This document shows positions 8,376 to 17,595 of a stretch of 64,000 nucleotides of DNA, one piece after another. A program made the translations under genes and the position numbers. Source of the stretch: CBDEGR01 sp965237895 (GTDB taxonomy: Bacteria > Acidobacteriota > Terriglobia > UBA7540 > JAPUME01); assembly GCA_965237895.1 (NCBI GenBank), contig CBDEGR010000002.1, positions 1-64,000 on the forward strand, read 5' to 3'. Numbering within the stretch: the first letter of the stretch is position 1; each line of letters starts with the position of its first letter. The notes under the pieces were generated by a model. The model saw only the letters and a list, made by a program, of their open reading frames with translations. It was not told the origin of the DNA and did not search any database.

Positions 8376-9848
8376 ATGCTAAGCAACGTGATTCGTTTCG
8401 GGACCTCCGGCTGGCGCGGGATCATCGCCGAAGACTTCACTTTTGAAAATGTCCGGACTGCCGCCGCCGCCATCGCGCAGTATCTAAAGTCAGCAGCCCC
8501 CGGGGTGAAGGCTTCCGACGCGAGTACCCCCGACTCTCCCATAAAAGTTTTCATCGGCTACGACACCCGTTTCCTATCCGAGCATTTCGCCGCCGCCGCG
8601 GCTGACGTCCTGACCTCGCACGGCTTTCGCGCCCTGCTCTCCCCTCAGCCCGTGCCCACGCCGGCCATCAGCTATGAGATTCGCCGTGGAGGCTACGCGG
8701 GCGGCATCAACTTCACGGCCAGCCATAATCCGGCGCTCTATAACGGGCTGAAATATTCCGCCGCCGACGGCGCTCCGGCCCTGCCGGAGGTGACGCGAGA
8801 GATTGAAGCCCTGGCAGGCCGCATTCTCCATGGGGAGCTTCCCCTCCAAGGCCCCGTCAAAGGCGAGGAAACCGCCGCGAAGGTGAAGTCCGCCGACGCC
8901 CGCCCGGCTTATCTCGAAGCTTTGCGAAAGATTATCAACCTCGAAGCGCTTCGGAAAAGTGGCCTCCGCCTCGGCTATGACGCGCTGAACGGGGTCGGCA
9001 CGGACTATGTCGTGCCGCTGCTGGAAGAAGCCGGGATTACGACTCACGCGCTCCACACCGAGCGGGACGTTCTGTTCCGGGGTACGGGTCCCGACCCCTC
9101 GGAAAAGAATCTGGCCGAACTGTCCGCCCTGGTACAAAAAGAGGGCTTGGACATGGGAATTTCCACCGACGGCGACGCCGACCGCTTCGGCATCATTGAC
9201 CGGCCTGGGGGGGACCGGGACGGCGGTTTCGTGCAGCCGAACTTTATTCTTGCCCTACTTTTCGACTATCTTATCGAAGTCCGAGGGTTCCCCGGCGGGG
9301 CGGGAAAATCGGTGGCGACGACGCACCTGATCGATGCGGTGGCCGAGCACCACCATGTACCGCTTTACCAGACGCCGGTGGGATTCAAATATCTGGGGCA
9401 GTTGATCGTTGAGGATAAGATCGTTCTGGGCGGCGAGGAGAGCGCCGGAATGAGCGTTCGCGGACATCTGCCGGAAAAGGACGGTATCCTGGCCTGCCTG
9501 CTGGCGGCGGAGATGGTCGCCGTCCGGAAGAAATCTCTGCAAGAACAGATTCGTGATTTGTACCAAAAAGTGGGAGAATATCACCCGGTTCGGCTCAACC
9601 TGGAGTTGACGGAAGAAATCAAGTCGAGCTTGCCGTCCAAGTTCGAAAGGGATTGCCCCCGGTTCGATTCGCAGAAGGTCAGCAAAACGGACCGGACGGA
9701 CGGGCTGAAGCTGATTCTCGAAGACGGCTCCTGGGTGTTGTTCCGCATGTCGGGCACCGAGCCGTTCTGCCGCTGCTACTGCGAAGCGCGCTCGGAAAAG
9801 GGGTTGGCGCCGTTGGTGGAAGCCGCCCGGAGTTTTATATTCCATTGA
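8376..9848 (+). CDS. Phosphoglucomutase/phosphomannomutase family enzyme
   Basis: An alpha-D-phosphohexomutase of 490 residues that interconverts 1- and 6-phosphosugars through a phosphoserine. Domain 1 starts IRFGTSGWRGI and holds the phosphoserine loop TASHNP. The metal site is STDGDADRFG, the sugar-binding loop is GGEESAGMSVRGHLPEKDG, and the C-terminal phosphate-binding loop is RMSGTEP. Starts at ATG 8376 and GTG 8370 are both possible and neither has a strong ribosome binding site. Glucose versus mannose specificity is not clear from sequence. Its stop overlaps the TTG start of the next gene (TTGA), which begins a run of coupled genes through bioD. Confidence 0.88.
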   Translation: MLSNVIRFGTSGWRGIIAEDFTFENVRTAAAAIAQYLKSAAPGVKASDASTPDSPIKVFIGYDTRFLSEHFAAAAADVLTSHGFRALLSPQPVPTPAISYEIRRGGYAGGINFTASHNPALYNGLKYSAADGAPALPEVTREIEALAGRILHGELPLQGPVKGEETAAKVKSADARPAYLEALRKIINLEALRKSGLRLGYDALNGVGTDYVVPLLEEAGITTHALHTERDVLFRGTGPDPSEKNLAELSALVQKEGLDMGISTDGDADRFGIIDRPGGDRDGGFVQPNFILALLFDYLIEVRGFPGGAGKSVATTHLIDAVAEHHHVPLYQTPVGFKYLGQLIVEDKIVLGGEESAGMSVRGHLPEKDGILACLLAAEMVAVRKKSLQEQIRDLYQKVGEYHPVRLNLELTEEIKSSLPSKFERDCPRFDSQKVSKTDRTDGLKLILEDGSWVLFRMSGTEPFCRCYCEARSEKGLAPLVEAARSFIFH

Positions 9849-10222
9849 AGAAAAAGAGAGTAAAAGAAAAGCCGGCCGTTCGGCCTACGGTCATCCTGAT
9901 CCTGGTGGCGCTGTTGTTTTTGGGTGTGCACGCCATGACCGGCAAACGAGGCCTGCGCGCGCTGGTCAACATCCGCCATCAGCATGAAAGTTTGAAACGG
10001 AAAAACCTTCAGTTGGAAGAAGAGAATCGGCGCTTGGAAGACGAGGTCAAGGCTTTGCGACAAGACCCGGTGGCCATCGAACGGCTGGCGCGCGAGCAGA
10101 TGCGCATGGCGCGTCCCGGAGAGACGATCTATACCTTTCCCGGCCGCCGTTATCAGAGTCCGCCGCCTGCTCCGAAGTCTGCTCCGCAGCCCGAACAAGG
10201 CGGCCAAGCCGCCCAACCCTAG
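9845..10222 (+). CDS. FtsB/DivIC-family septum formation protein
   Basis: A 125-residue bitopic membrane protein. The only sensible start in frame is TTG 9845, which overlaps the preceding stop as TTGA. This gives a basic cytoplasmic tip (KKKRVKEKP), one membrane helix (VILILVALLFLGV), a coiled coil rich in Leu, Glu and Lys (LKRKNLQLEEENRRLEDEVK), and the family motif DPVAIERLAREQMRMARPGE. The C-terminus is Pro/Gln-rich. FtsB-like proteins bridge FtsL and FtsQ in the divisome. The gene is coupled to the mutase upstream and lies 37 bases before bioB, an unusual pairing for a division gene. Confidence 0.85.
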   Translation: MKKKRVKEKPAVRPTVILILVALLFLGVHAMTGKRGLRALVNIRHQHESLKRKNLQLEEENRRLEDEVKALRQDPVAIERLAREQMRMARPGETIYTFPGRRYQSPPPAPKSAPQPEQGGQAAQP

Positions 10223-10259
10223 TACCCGACTCTTTTCGATTCACCGAAAGAAGAGACGT

Positions 10260-11267
10260 ATGAACTGGAACACGTTGGCAAATAAGGCCCTCGAAGGAAC
10301 TCCCCCCACCGAAGCCGAATCGCTCGCCGTGCTCCGTGCCGGAGAGAAAGAGGTTCTCGGTCTAGTGGCGGCGGCTTTCCGTGTCCGCCGGGCTTATCAC
10401 GGGCGCCGCGTGAAGTTGAATCTGCTGGTCAACGCCAAGAGCGGACTCTGCCCGGAAGACTGCGCCTACTGCTCGCAATCAAGTATCTCAACGGCCCAGA
10501 TCAACCGTTACCGGCTCCTTTCAAGGGAGACGCTCCTGAAAGGCGCGGCCCGCGCCGTCGAGCTCCAGTCCCACACCTACTGCATCGTCATGAGCGGCCG
10601 CTCGCCCTCGGCAAAAGAGGTGGACGAGGTCACCGCCACCGTGCGCGAGATCAAGCAGAAACACTCGCTCAAAATCTGCTGCTGCCTGGGACTGCTCTCC
10701 GCCGAGCAAGCCGCGCTGTTGCAGGAGGCAGGCGTCGACCGCGTCAACCACAACCTCAATGCCGCCGAATCCTTCCACCAAGACATCTGCTCCACCCACA
10801 CCTTTCGCGACCGCGTCGCAACCATCGAAAACGTGAAGAAAGCAAAACTCTCCCCCTGCTGCGGCGGCATCTTCGGAATGGGTGAAACGGACAGCCAGAT
10901 CATCGAGCTGGCCCGTTCCTTGCGGGAACTCGACGTCGACTCCCTTCCCCTCAACTTTCTGATTCCCATTCCCGGCACGCCGCTCGCCGACCGCCCGGAC
11001 ATCACACCGGCCAAGTGTCTGGCCATTCTCTGCCTATTCCGCTTCTGGAACCCGACGAAGGAGATCCGCATTGCCGGAGGCCGCGAGGTTCATCTTCGCT
11101 CGCTGCAACCGCTGGGCCTCTACGTGGCCGACTCCATCTTTATCGGCGATTATCTGACCACGGACGGTCAAGCGCCGGAGCAGGACCTGCAAATGATCCG
11201 CGACCTCGGCTTCGAGGTGGCACGCTTTGAAACTCCGAGGAGAGAACATGAGTTGGCTTCAAAATGA
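10260..11267 (+). CDS. bioB: Biotin synthase
   Basis: A 335-residue radical-SAM enzyme that inserts sulfur into dethiobiotin, the last step of biotin synthesis. The radical-SAM cluster cysteines are C64, C68 and C71 (GLCPEDCAYCSQ). The 2Fe-2S cluster ligands fit the later conserved Cys and Arg (GLLS region; NHNLNAAE; IRIAGGRE). GIFGMGET is the family SAM-contact block. The start ATG 10260 follows AAAGAAGAGACGT. First gene of bioBFAD; its 3' end overlaps bioF by 20 bases. Confidence 0.95.
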   Translation: MNWNTLANKALEGTPPTEAESLAVLRAGEKEVLGLVAAAFRVRRAYHGRRVKLNLLVNAKSGLCPEDCAYCSQSSISTAQINRYRLLSRETLLKGAARAVELQSHTYCIVMSGRSPSAKEVDEVTATVREIKQKHSLKICCCLGLLSAEQAALLQEAGVDRVNHNLNAAESFHQDICSTHTFRDRVATIENVKKAKLSPCCGGIFGMGETDSQIIELARSLRELDVDSLPLNFLIPIPGTPLADRPDITPAKCLAILCLFRFWNPTKEIRIAGGREVHLRSLQPLGLYVADSIFIGDYLTTDGQAPEQDLQMIRDLGFEVARFETPRREHELASK

Positions 11268-12486
11268 ACTGGCCTCTCTCCGCCGCCGACACATTCTGAG
11301 AAAACTGCGCTGGGCCGACCGGGTTGGGCCGCGCATTCGCCTCCGTGGGCCCGACGAAAGGTACGGGCAGAACGTACTCCTCTTCTGCTCGAACAACTAC
11401 CTGGGCCTGGCCGATCATCCTGAATTGATCGCCGCCGCGCGACGCGCGACGGAAGAGTTCGGTTGCAGCGCGTCGGCATCGCGCCTGATCAGCGGCAGCT
11501 TGGAGCTGCACCGGCAACTCGAAGAGACCCTCGCCGTCTGGATGGGAACCGAGTCGGCGCTGGTCTTCAACTCCGGCTATCAAGCGAACGTGGGACTGAT
11601 CTCCGCGCTGGCGAAAGAAGGCGACGTGATTTTCAGCGACCGGCTGAACCACGCCAGCCTGATCGACGGCTGCCGGCTCGCCCGCGCCGAGGTGCGCGTC
11701 TTTCGCCATGCGGACGCCGGGCATTTGAGAACGCTGCTTGCCGAATCGAACACAAAGGGCGCCAAGGGAAAATACATCATCCTCACCGAATCGATCTTTT
11801 CCGTAGACGGCGACCGCGCGCCGCTCGGCGAGATTGCTTCCCTGGCACGGGAATTCGACGCGGGTCTCATCGTGGACGAAGCTCACAGCATAGGCGTGCT
11901 GGGAGCAAAAGGAACCGGTCTGGTGGGCGAGCTTGGGATTGAAAAGCAGGTGGACATCCGCATGGGAACGCTCGGCAAGGCGCTGGGCAGCTTCGGCGCG
12001 TTCGTCGCCGCTCGGCGCGAGGTGACCGACTACCTCATCAACCGCGCCCGCAGCTTCATCTATTCGACGGCGCTCCCTCCGGCGACATTGGCCGCCTCGC
12101 TTGCCGCCATAGAGGTGGTTCAGAAGGAACCGGAGCGCAGGCAGGCTCTTCGGAAAAACGTCCGAGTGTTGAGCGACGGACTGAAAAAACAAGGTTGGCG
12201 ATTGGTTTCTGAGGGAAGTCACATCATGCCCGTTCTTGTGGGTGAAGCGGGCGAAACGATGGCGGTCACCGAAGAGCTGCTGGCTTGCGGCATTTTCGTT
12301 CAAGGCCTCCGCCCACCCACCGTGCCGGAAGGAACCTGCCGTTTGCGCTTGACTCCCATGGCCACGCATATCGCCAGCGATCTAACGGAAGCCTTGGCCG
12401 CATTCGGAAAAGTTTTAGAATTAAGGAAGAAACAGCATTGGACGGCACATCCAACTTCAGCTTCGACTTCAATACCACCCAGCTAA
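11248..12486 (+). CDS. bioF: 8-amino-7-oxononanoate synthase
   Basis: A PLP enzyme of the alpha-oxoamine synthase family that condenses pimeloyl-ACP or -CoA with alanine to give KAPA. The start ATG 11248 lies behind GAGGAGAG and inside the end of bioB. Landmarks in 412 residues are FCSNNYLGLADHP, the aspartate in LIVDEAHSIG (D210) and the PLP lysine K244 in TLGKALGSFG. RLRLTPMATH sits near the C-terminus. The last 20 residues overlap the reading frame of bioA and look like a read-through tail. Second gene of the biotin operon. Confidence 0.93.
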   Translation: MSWLQNELASLRRRHILRKLRWADRVGPRIRLRGPDERYGQNVLLFCSNNYLGLADHPELIAAARRATEEFGCSASASRLISGSLELHRQLEETLAVWMGTESALVFNSGYQANVGLISALAKEGDVIFSDRLNHASLIDGCRLARAEVRVFRHADAGHLRTLLAESNTKGAKGKYIILTESIFSVDGDRAPLGEIASLAREFDAGLIVDEAHSIGVLGAKGTGLVGELGIEKQVDIRMGTLGKALGSFGAFVAARREVTDYLINRARSFIYSTALPPATLAASLAAIEVVQKEPERRQALRKNVRVLSDGLKKQGWRLVSEGSHIMPVLVGEAGETMAVTEELLACGIFVQGLRPPTVPEGTCRLRLTPMATHIASDLTEALAAFGKVLELRKKQHWTAHPTSASTSIPPS

Positions 12487-13829
12487 AAGATTGGGACCGC
12501 CGGCACCTCTGGCACCCCTTTACGCAGATGGCCGAGTGGATGGAGGAGGACCCGCTCGTCATCACCCAGGCCGAGGGTTGCACGCTGGTCGATTCCGAAG
12601 GGCGGCGATACCTCGATGGAGTTTCGTCGCTGTGGACCAACATCCACGGGCACCGGCGCGCGGAAATCAACACCGCCATCTGCCGCCAGATGGAACAGGT
12701 GGCGCACTCTACCTTATTAGGTCTTGTGAATGCACCCTCCACGGTTCTTGCCAAGAAACTTGTAGAGATTGCTCCCGGCAGTCTCACGCGCGTCTTCTAC
12801 TCGGACGCCGGAGCGACGGCGGTTGAAATCGCGCTGAAGCTCGCCACTCAGTACTGGCAGCTCCGCGGGCAGAGGGAACGGAAGCAATTCGTCTCCCTCG
12901 AAGGCTCCTATCACGGCGACACCATCGGCGCGATGAGCGTCGGCTACAGCGAAACGTTCCATCGCCATCACCGCAACCTGCTCTTTCCCTGCCTGCGGAT
13001 TCCCCCGCCCCACGTGTTTCGTTATTACGAAGGCATGAGCGAGGCCGTGTCGCTCGAAGCATCCCTCCAAAAAGCGCGAGAGCTGTTCGCCGAACACGGC
13101 GGGACGCTGGCCGCCGTCATCCTCGAACCCTTGATGCAGGGCGCGGCGGGCATGTGGGCGCAGCCGGAAGGATTCATCCGGGAAATCCGGAAGCTTGCCA
13201 CCGAACACGGAACGCTCTTGATCGCCGACGAGGTGGCCACCGGCTTCGGGCGCACCGGGGCGATGTTCGCCTGCGAGCATGAACATGAAAAAATTGTGCC
13301 GGACATTCTCTGCCTGGGCAAGGGCATCTCCGGCGGCTACCTGCCGCTGGCCGCGACGCTCACCACGGAAGAGATTTTCTCCGCCTTCCTCGGCGAATAC
13401 GCCGAATATAAAACTTTTTTTCACGGCCACACCTACACGGGAAACCCGCTGGCCTGCGCCGCCGGCATCGCCAGCCTGGAGATTTTTGAAAAGGACCGGG
13501 TTTTGGATTCGCTCCGCGCCAAAGTCGAACTGCTCACCCGACTTCTTCAAGAGGAAATCGCCCCGCTCGCGCACGTCACCGACGTACGTCAAAAGGGATT
13601 TATGGTAGGCATCGAGTTGGCGGAGGACCAGGCCACGCGGCGCGCCTACCCGCCGGAGCAAAGAGTCGGCAAGCGGGTGATTCTCCGCACGCGCGCCAAG
13701 GGAGTCATCCTACGGCCGCTCGGCGACGTAGTGATCCTCATGCCGCCGCTCGCCGTCTCCCGCGAAAATTTGACCCTGCTGGTCAAGGTCACTCGCGAAG
13801 CCATCGAAACAGTGACGGAAACGGAATGA
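12438..13829 (+). CDS. bioA: Adenosylmethionine-8-amino-7-oxononanoate aminotransferase
   Basis: A class III PLP transaminase, 463 residues, that converts KAPA to DAPA with SAM as amino donor. The start is probably TTG 12438, eight bases after AGGAAG, and overlaps bioF by 49 bases. The frame is open further upstream but only as antisense-like basic sequence. Landmarks are HLWHPFTQM, characteristic of BioA substrate binding, the block YSDAGATAVEIALK, the PLP aspartate in LIADEVATGFGRTG, lysine K295 in LCLGKGISGG, and HTYTGNPLACAAG. The stop overlaps bioD (ATGA). Confidence 0.94.
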   Translation: MDGTSNFSFDFNTTQLKDWDRRHLWHPFTQMAEWMEEDPLVITQAEGCTLVDSEGRRYLDGVSSLWTNIHGHRRAEINTAICRQMEQVAHSTLLGLVNAPSTVLAKKLVEIAPGSLTRVFYSDAGATAVEIALKLATQYWQLRGQRERKQFVSLEGSYHGDTIGAMSVGYSETFHRHHRNLLFPCLRIPPPHVFRYYEGMSEAVSLEASLQKARELFAEHGGTLAAVILEPLMQGAAGMWAQPEGFIREIRKLATEHGTLLIADEVATGFGRTGAMFACEHEHEKIVPDILCLGKGISGGYLPLAATLTTEEIFSAFLGEYAEYKTFFHGHTYTGNPLACAAGIASLEIFEKDRVLDSLRAKVELLTRLLQEEIAPLAHVTDVRQKGFMVGIELAEDQATRRAYPPEQRVGKRVILRTRAKGVILRPLGDVVILMPPLAVSRENLTLLVKVTREAIETVTETE

Positions 13830-14560
13830 AAGCGCTGCTCGTCACCGGCACGGACACCGGCGTCGGCAAGACGTTCATCACTTGCGGTCTGGCCGCCGCG
13901 CTCCGCGTGCGAGGCCTGCACGTGGGCGTGATGAAACCGGCCGAGACCGGCTGCGCGCGGCGGAATGGAGCCTTGGAACCCGAAGACGCAGCCCGATTAA
14001 AACTCTATTCCGGCTGCGAACTGCCTCTCGACCAGATCTGCCCTTATCGTTTCTCGGCGCCGCGCGCCCCTTGGGTGGCCGCGCAGGAGGAGCACATCGA
14101 AATCGAACTGAGCCGGTTGACCGAGGTGTACCGGAAGATTCAGGCAAGCCATGACATCACATTGGTGGAAGGCGCGGGCGGCCTGCTGGTACCTCTCCGG
14201 CGGGATTTCCATTACGCCGACTTGGCGGGAGAATGGAAACTGCCGGTGCTGGTGGTAACCACGTCCAAACTGGGCACTCTGAATCACACCGCGCTGACGC
14301 TATCTTATCTTTGCCAAGCGGGGCTCAGAACGGTGGGGTACGTGGTGAATACCCACGAGCCGACGCCGCCCGAGTTGGCCGCTTCCAACCTGGAGACGCT
14401 CCGTGCTCTTACGCCGGAATCTTGCCTGGGGCAGGTACCCCATCAAAATAATTTTATTTGGGGGAATGCCTCGACCGAGCAACTTGCCGCGCTCTTTGAG
14501 GCATCTTTAAATTGGAAAGAGCTTGGGAAGGAACTCGCGCTCGACCTACCAGCAGAATAA
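13826..14560 (+). CDS. bioD: Dethiobiotin synthetase
   Basis: An ATP-dependent carboxylase of 244 residues that closes the ureido ring of biotin. The P-loop GTDTGVGKT is at residues 8-16. The switch lysine follows in MKPAETG and the Mg-binding acid in VEGAGGLLVPL. The start ATG 13826 overlaps the bioA stop. It ends the bioBFAD run. The pimeloyl-forming genes bioC and bioH and the ligase birA are not in this window. No birA-type operator could be recognised upstream of the operon. Confidence 0.95.
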   Translation: MKALLVTGTDTGVGKTFITCGLAAALRVRGLHVGVMKPAETGCARRNGALEPEDAARLKLYSGCELPLDQICPYRFSAPRAPWVAAQEEHIEIELSRLTEVYRKIQASHDITLVEGAGGLLVPLRRDFHYADLAGEWKLPVLVVTTSKLGTLNHTALTLSYLCQAGLRTVGYVVNTHEPTPPELAASNLETLRALTPESCLGQVPHQNNFIWGNASTEQLAALFEASLNWKELGKELALDLPAE

Positions 14561-14644
14561 GCGCCGCAACATTTTCATGCCCACTTTTCCCGTTCTGAGA
14601 GCCGGATAGTGGTATTCTTGATGACTTTGAATCCGCCCGACCCT

Positions 14645-14697
14645 TAGGGAACAAACGCCCTGTTGGGCGTTAGGAAACAAACATCATGTTGGGCCGT
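14645..14697 (+). repeat. Imperfect tandem duplication spanning a start codon
   Basis: Two consecutive 26-27-base units read TAGGGAACAAACGCCCTGTT (14645 on) and TAGGAAACAAACATCATGTT (14671 on). Each continues with GGGC and G(C)GT. About 21 positions agree. The ATG of the downstream transporter (14686) lies in the second unit. The first unit alone can form the small hairpin ACGCCC-TGTT-GGGCGT. It may be a chance duplication of the translation-start region or a regulatory element. Confidence 0.45.
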
Positions 14698-16509
14698 CTC
14701 AAAATTTTTCTTCTCGGCCAACCTCTCCGAACCGCCGAACTCAAAGACCAGCGGCTGAGCAAGAAGGCGGCGTTGGCCGTCTTCGCTTCCGATTCCATCT
14801 CCTCGGTGGCGTACGCGACCGAGGAGATGATGCTGGCGCTGATGGCCGCCAGCGTCATCGTTCTCTCCATCACGGTGCCGGCCTCGATCGTCATCATCGG
14901 CCTGCTGATCATCCTTGTCATCTCCTACAGCCAGAGCATCTACGCCTATCCGACCGGTGGCGGAGACTATTCGGTGGCGAAGGAAAGTTTGGGAATGTCG
15001 GCGGGACTGACGGCCGGCGCGGCGCTGCTGATCGACTACGTCCTGACGGTGGCGGTGAGCACCACGGCGGGCATCGCCGCCATCACTTCCGCCATCCCGG
15101 CACTCTATCCCTACCGCATCGGATTGGTTCTGCTGGCCATCTTTCTGATTCTGGTGGCGAATCTGCGCGGCGTGCGGGAGTCGGCACGAGTCTTTTCCTT
15201 CCCGGTCTATGTTTTCATGGGGTTGGCAATCGCGATGGTCATCGCCGGATTCTTCAAATATTTCTTCGGCACGAGCGAACCGATTTCACCTCTACCCGTC
15301 ATACCCGACGACATCGGCCCGATGGCCTACCTGCTGTTGCTGCGCGCTTTCGCCTCCGGCTGCACGGCGCTCACCGGCATCGAGGCCGTCTCCAACGGCG
15401 TTCAAGCCTTTCAGAAACCGATCTCCCGCAACGCCTCGCTGACGCTCTTTACGCTGGCGGGCATCCTTGGCGTACTGTTCCTGGGTATTACCTTGCTGGC
15501 TCACCTGAGGGGCATTTCACCGCTTGCGGGCGGCGAGACGGTGCTTTCGCAGTTGGCGCGGTCGATTTTCGGCTACCCATGGCTCTACTTCACCTTTCAG
15601 ATCATCACCATGGGCGTGCTGATCCTGGCCGCGAACACCAGCTTTGCGGGATTCCCACGCCTCGCCTCCGTCATGGCCCACGACCGTTTCCTGCCCCGAC
15701 AATTCATGCATCTAGGCGACCGGTTGGTCTTTTCCAACGGCATCGTCATTCTGGGGCTGGCGGCATCGGGTCTGGTCATTATCTTCCAGGCCGACGTTCA
15801 CCGTCTGATTCCGCTCTATATGATCGGCGTCTTCATCTCCTTTACGCTTTGCCAGGCGGGACTGGTCGCCCACTGGCGCAAGAGCAACGTCAAGGGCCGC
15901 AGAATCCGAATGGCGCTGAACAGCGTGGGAGCGACGGCGACAGGCTTGGCCCTGATAGTGGTCGCATGGTTCAAATTCACTCACGGCGCTTGGTTGATCC
16001 TGGTCGTGATTCCGCTGCTGATCTGGATGTTCGATCAAATCCATCGCCACTACCAGATCATCGGCGTCCAGATGACGCTCCGGAAAACCGACTCCACGCA
16101 GCCCATCAAACATACGGTCATCATGCCGGTACCGAGCATCAATAAAGTGACTTTATTGGCGCTTCGATACGCGAAGTCGATCTCCCAGGACGTCATCGCC
16201 GTGATGATCAACGTCCAGAACCTAGATAAGAAAGAAGTGATGAAGGTTTGGACCGAGCGTGCGCCGGACGTTCCGCTGGTGATTTTGGATTCTCCCTACC
16301 GCTCCGTCATGGGACCGTTCCTGATTTTTACCGAAGAGATTGAAAAATTCCGGGATGACGACATCGTGACGGTTCTGCTGCCGGAGTTCGTCTCCGCCCG
16401 TTGGTGGCAGAATATTCTCCACAACCAGACCGGATTGATGATCAAGGCGGCGTTGCTGTTCAAGCCGAAGATCGTCGTCACCAGCGTGCCGTATCACCTG
16501 CGCGGCTGA
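14686..16509 (+). CDS. APC-superfamily transporter, KimA/YdaO-like
   Basis: A 607-residue membrane transporter with about twelve helices and a C-terminal soluble part of about 150 residues. LSKKAALAVFASDSISSVAYATEEM near the start is the hallmark of the KimA-type branch of the APC superfamily, whose studied members import potassium with protons. Further blocks are YSQSIYAYPTGGGDYSVAKE and ALTGIEAVSNGVQAFQKP. In Bacillus such genes sit behind a c-di-AMP riboswitch. I see no such element in the 125 bases upstream, only the tandem repeat described separately. Amino-acid transport is the alternative function. It is followed six bases later by a small gene. Confidence 0.82.
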   Translation: MLGRLKIFLLGQPLRTAELKDQRLSKKAALAVFASDSISSVAYATEEMMLALMAASVIVLSITVPASIVIIGLLIILVISYSQSIYAYPTGGGDYSVAKESLGMSAGLTAGAALLIDYVLTVAVSTTAGIAAITSAIPALYPYRIGLVLLAIFLILVANLRGVRESARVFSFPVYVFMGLAIAMVIAGFFKYFFGTSEPISPLPVIPDDIGPMAYLLLLRAFASGCTALTGIEAVSNGVQAFQKPISRNASLTLFTLAGILGVLFLGITLLAHLRGISPLAGGETVLSQLARSIFGYPWLYFTFQIITMGVLILAANTSFAGFPRLASVMAHDRFLPRQFMHLGDRLVFSNGIVILGLAASGLVIIFQADVHRLIPLYMIGVFISFTLCQAGLVAHWRKSNVKGRRIRMALNSVGATATGLALIVVAWFKFTHGAWLILVVIPLLIWMFDQIHRHYQIIGVQMTLRKTDSTQPIKHTVIMPVPSINKVTLLALRYAKSISQDVIAVMINVQNLDKKEVMKVWTERAPDVPLVILDSPYRSVMGPFLIFTEEIEKFRDDDIVTVLLPEFVSARWWQNILHNQTGLMIKAALLFKPKIVVTSVPYHLRG

Positions 16510-16514
16510 GCATC

Positions 16515-16763
16515 ATGAATCTAAGCGAAGAGAGAAAGCAAAACATCCGGAACCGCATCGAACCCCTGCTGGCCGAATTTGACCCGCAACTGAAGCTGGT
16601 GGAGATCCTGGTGGAGTCGACGCGGGAATTCTTGGGCTTCGTGGTGCAGCAGGGCGAGCGGCCCATGGTGCTGCGCATCGAGTGGATTCGCTACTCCGGC
16701 GCGCGAACCGAAGAGCTCCGGAAGATCCTCTTCCGGCAACTTCGCGAACGGCTGGAACACTAG
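16515..16763 (+). CDS. Small conserved-looking hypothetical protein
   Basis: An 82-residue soluble protein from ATG 16515, five bases after the transporter stop and so probably co-transcribed. It is highly charged: MNLSEERKQNIRNRIEPLLA, then a central FLGFVVQQGERPMVLRIEWI and a helical basic end (RKILFRQLRERLEH). The alternating hydrophobic strand and helices suggest a compact alpha/beta fold. I do not recognise the family. Confidence 0.6.
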   Translation: MNLSEERKQNIRNRIEPLLAEFDPQLKLVEILVESTREFLGFVVQQGERPMVLRIEWIRYSGARTEELRKILFRQLRERLEH

Positions 16764-16786
16764 CCAAAGGAAACCCAATCAACCTC

Positions 16787-17476
16787 ATGCCGAATCCTTC
16801 ACACCGTAACGTCCGTCTCCTGATCTTCGACCTCGACGGCACCCTGATCGACAGCAAGCTGGACTTGGCGCTGAGCGTCAACCATATGTGCGTCACCCTG
16901 GGCCGCCCGGCCCTCGACCACGAGACAATCTTCTCCCACGTCGGGCGCGGTGCGCCGACCTTGGTGCGGGAAGTGCTCGGCGAACCGCTTCCCGACGAAG
17001 AGGTGGACCGCGCGGTTTCGATATTCCTCGAATACTACAGGGAGCACATGCTCGACAACACCGTCCTCTACCCCGGCGTGCGCCAGGGCCTCGATGCGCT
17101 GGACAGCTTCACGATGGCCGTGCTCACCAACAAACCGGTCAACTGCAGCCGAGCGATTCTAAAAGGATTAGGCTTAGCGGAGCGGTTTGTGGAAATCTAC
17201 GGCGGCAACAGTTTCGAAAAGAAAAAGCCGGACCCGGTGGGCGTCTTCAAGCTTCTGGAACAGACGGGAACGGAAAAGCGGCAGTCGATGATTGTAGGAG
17301 ACACCGATACCGACATCCTTACGGGCCGCAACGCCGATATCTGGACCTGCGGGGTAAGTTACGGATTCGGCAGTTATACTTTGGGAGAAGCCCCGCCCGA
17401 CTTCCTGCTCGACAACTTGATGGAATTGCCGTCGCTGCTCAACGGCAAGCTGAAGAGCCTTCCCAGGAAACCCTAA
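16787..17476 (+). CDS. HAD-family phosphatase, phosphoglycolate phosphatase-like
   Basis: A 229-residue haloacid dehalogenase-type hydrolase. Motif I LIFDLDGTLIDSKLDL supplies the nucleophile and acid/base aspartates. Motif II is AVLTNKP, motif III is the lysine in EKKKPDP, and motif IV is MIVGDTDTDILTG. An alpha-helical cap of the Gph type lies between motifs I and II. Phosphoglycolate clearance after DNA repair or oxygenase side reactions is the common role, but HAD substrate calls by sequence are weak. It is the third gene of a plus-strand run starting at the KimA-like transporter. About 120 unremarkable bases follow. Confidence 0.8.
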   Translation: MPNPSHRNVRLLIFDLDGTLIDSKLDLALSVNHMCVTLGRPALDHETIFSHVGRGAPTLVREVLGEPLPDEEVDRAVSIFLEYYREHMLDNTVLYPGVRQGLDALDSFTMAVLTNKPVNCSRAILKGLGLAERFVEIYGGNSFEKKKPDPVGVFKLLEQTGTEKRQSMIVGDTDTDILTGRNADIWTCGVSYGFGSYTLGEAPPDFLLDNLMELPSLLNGKLKSLPRKP

Positions 17477-17595
17477 TTCCGCCCGGTGGAAGTAGAAGGA
17501 TCCTCGGTTAGCACAGACCTTCTCAGGTCTCCGTCCCAACTCTTCATCCTCATGGAACCGCAGATCCCAAAGGTCTGCATCCGCCGGGGGAAAAA

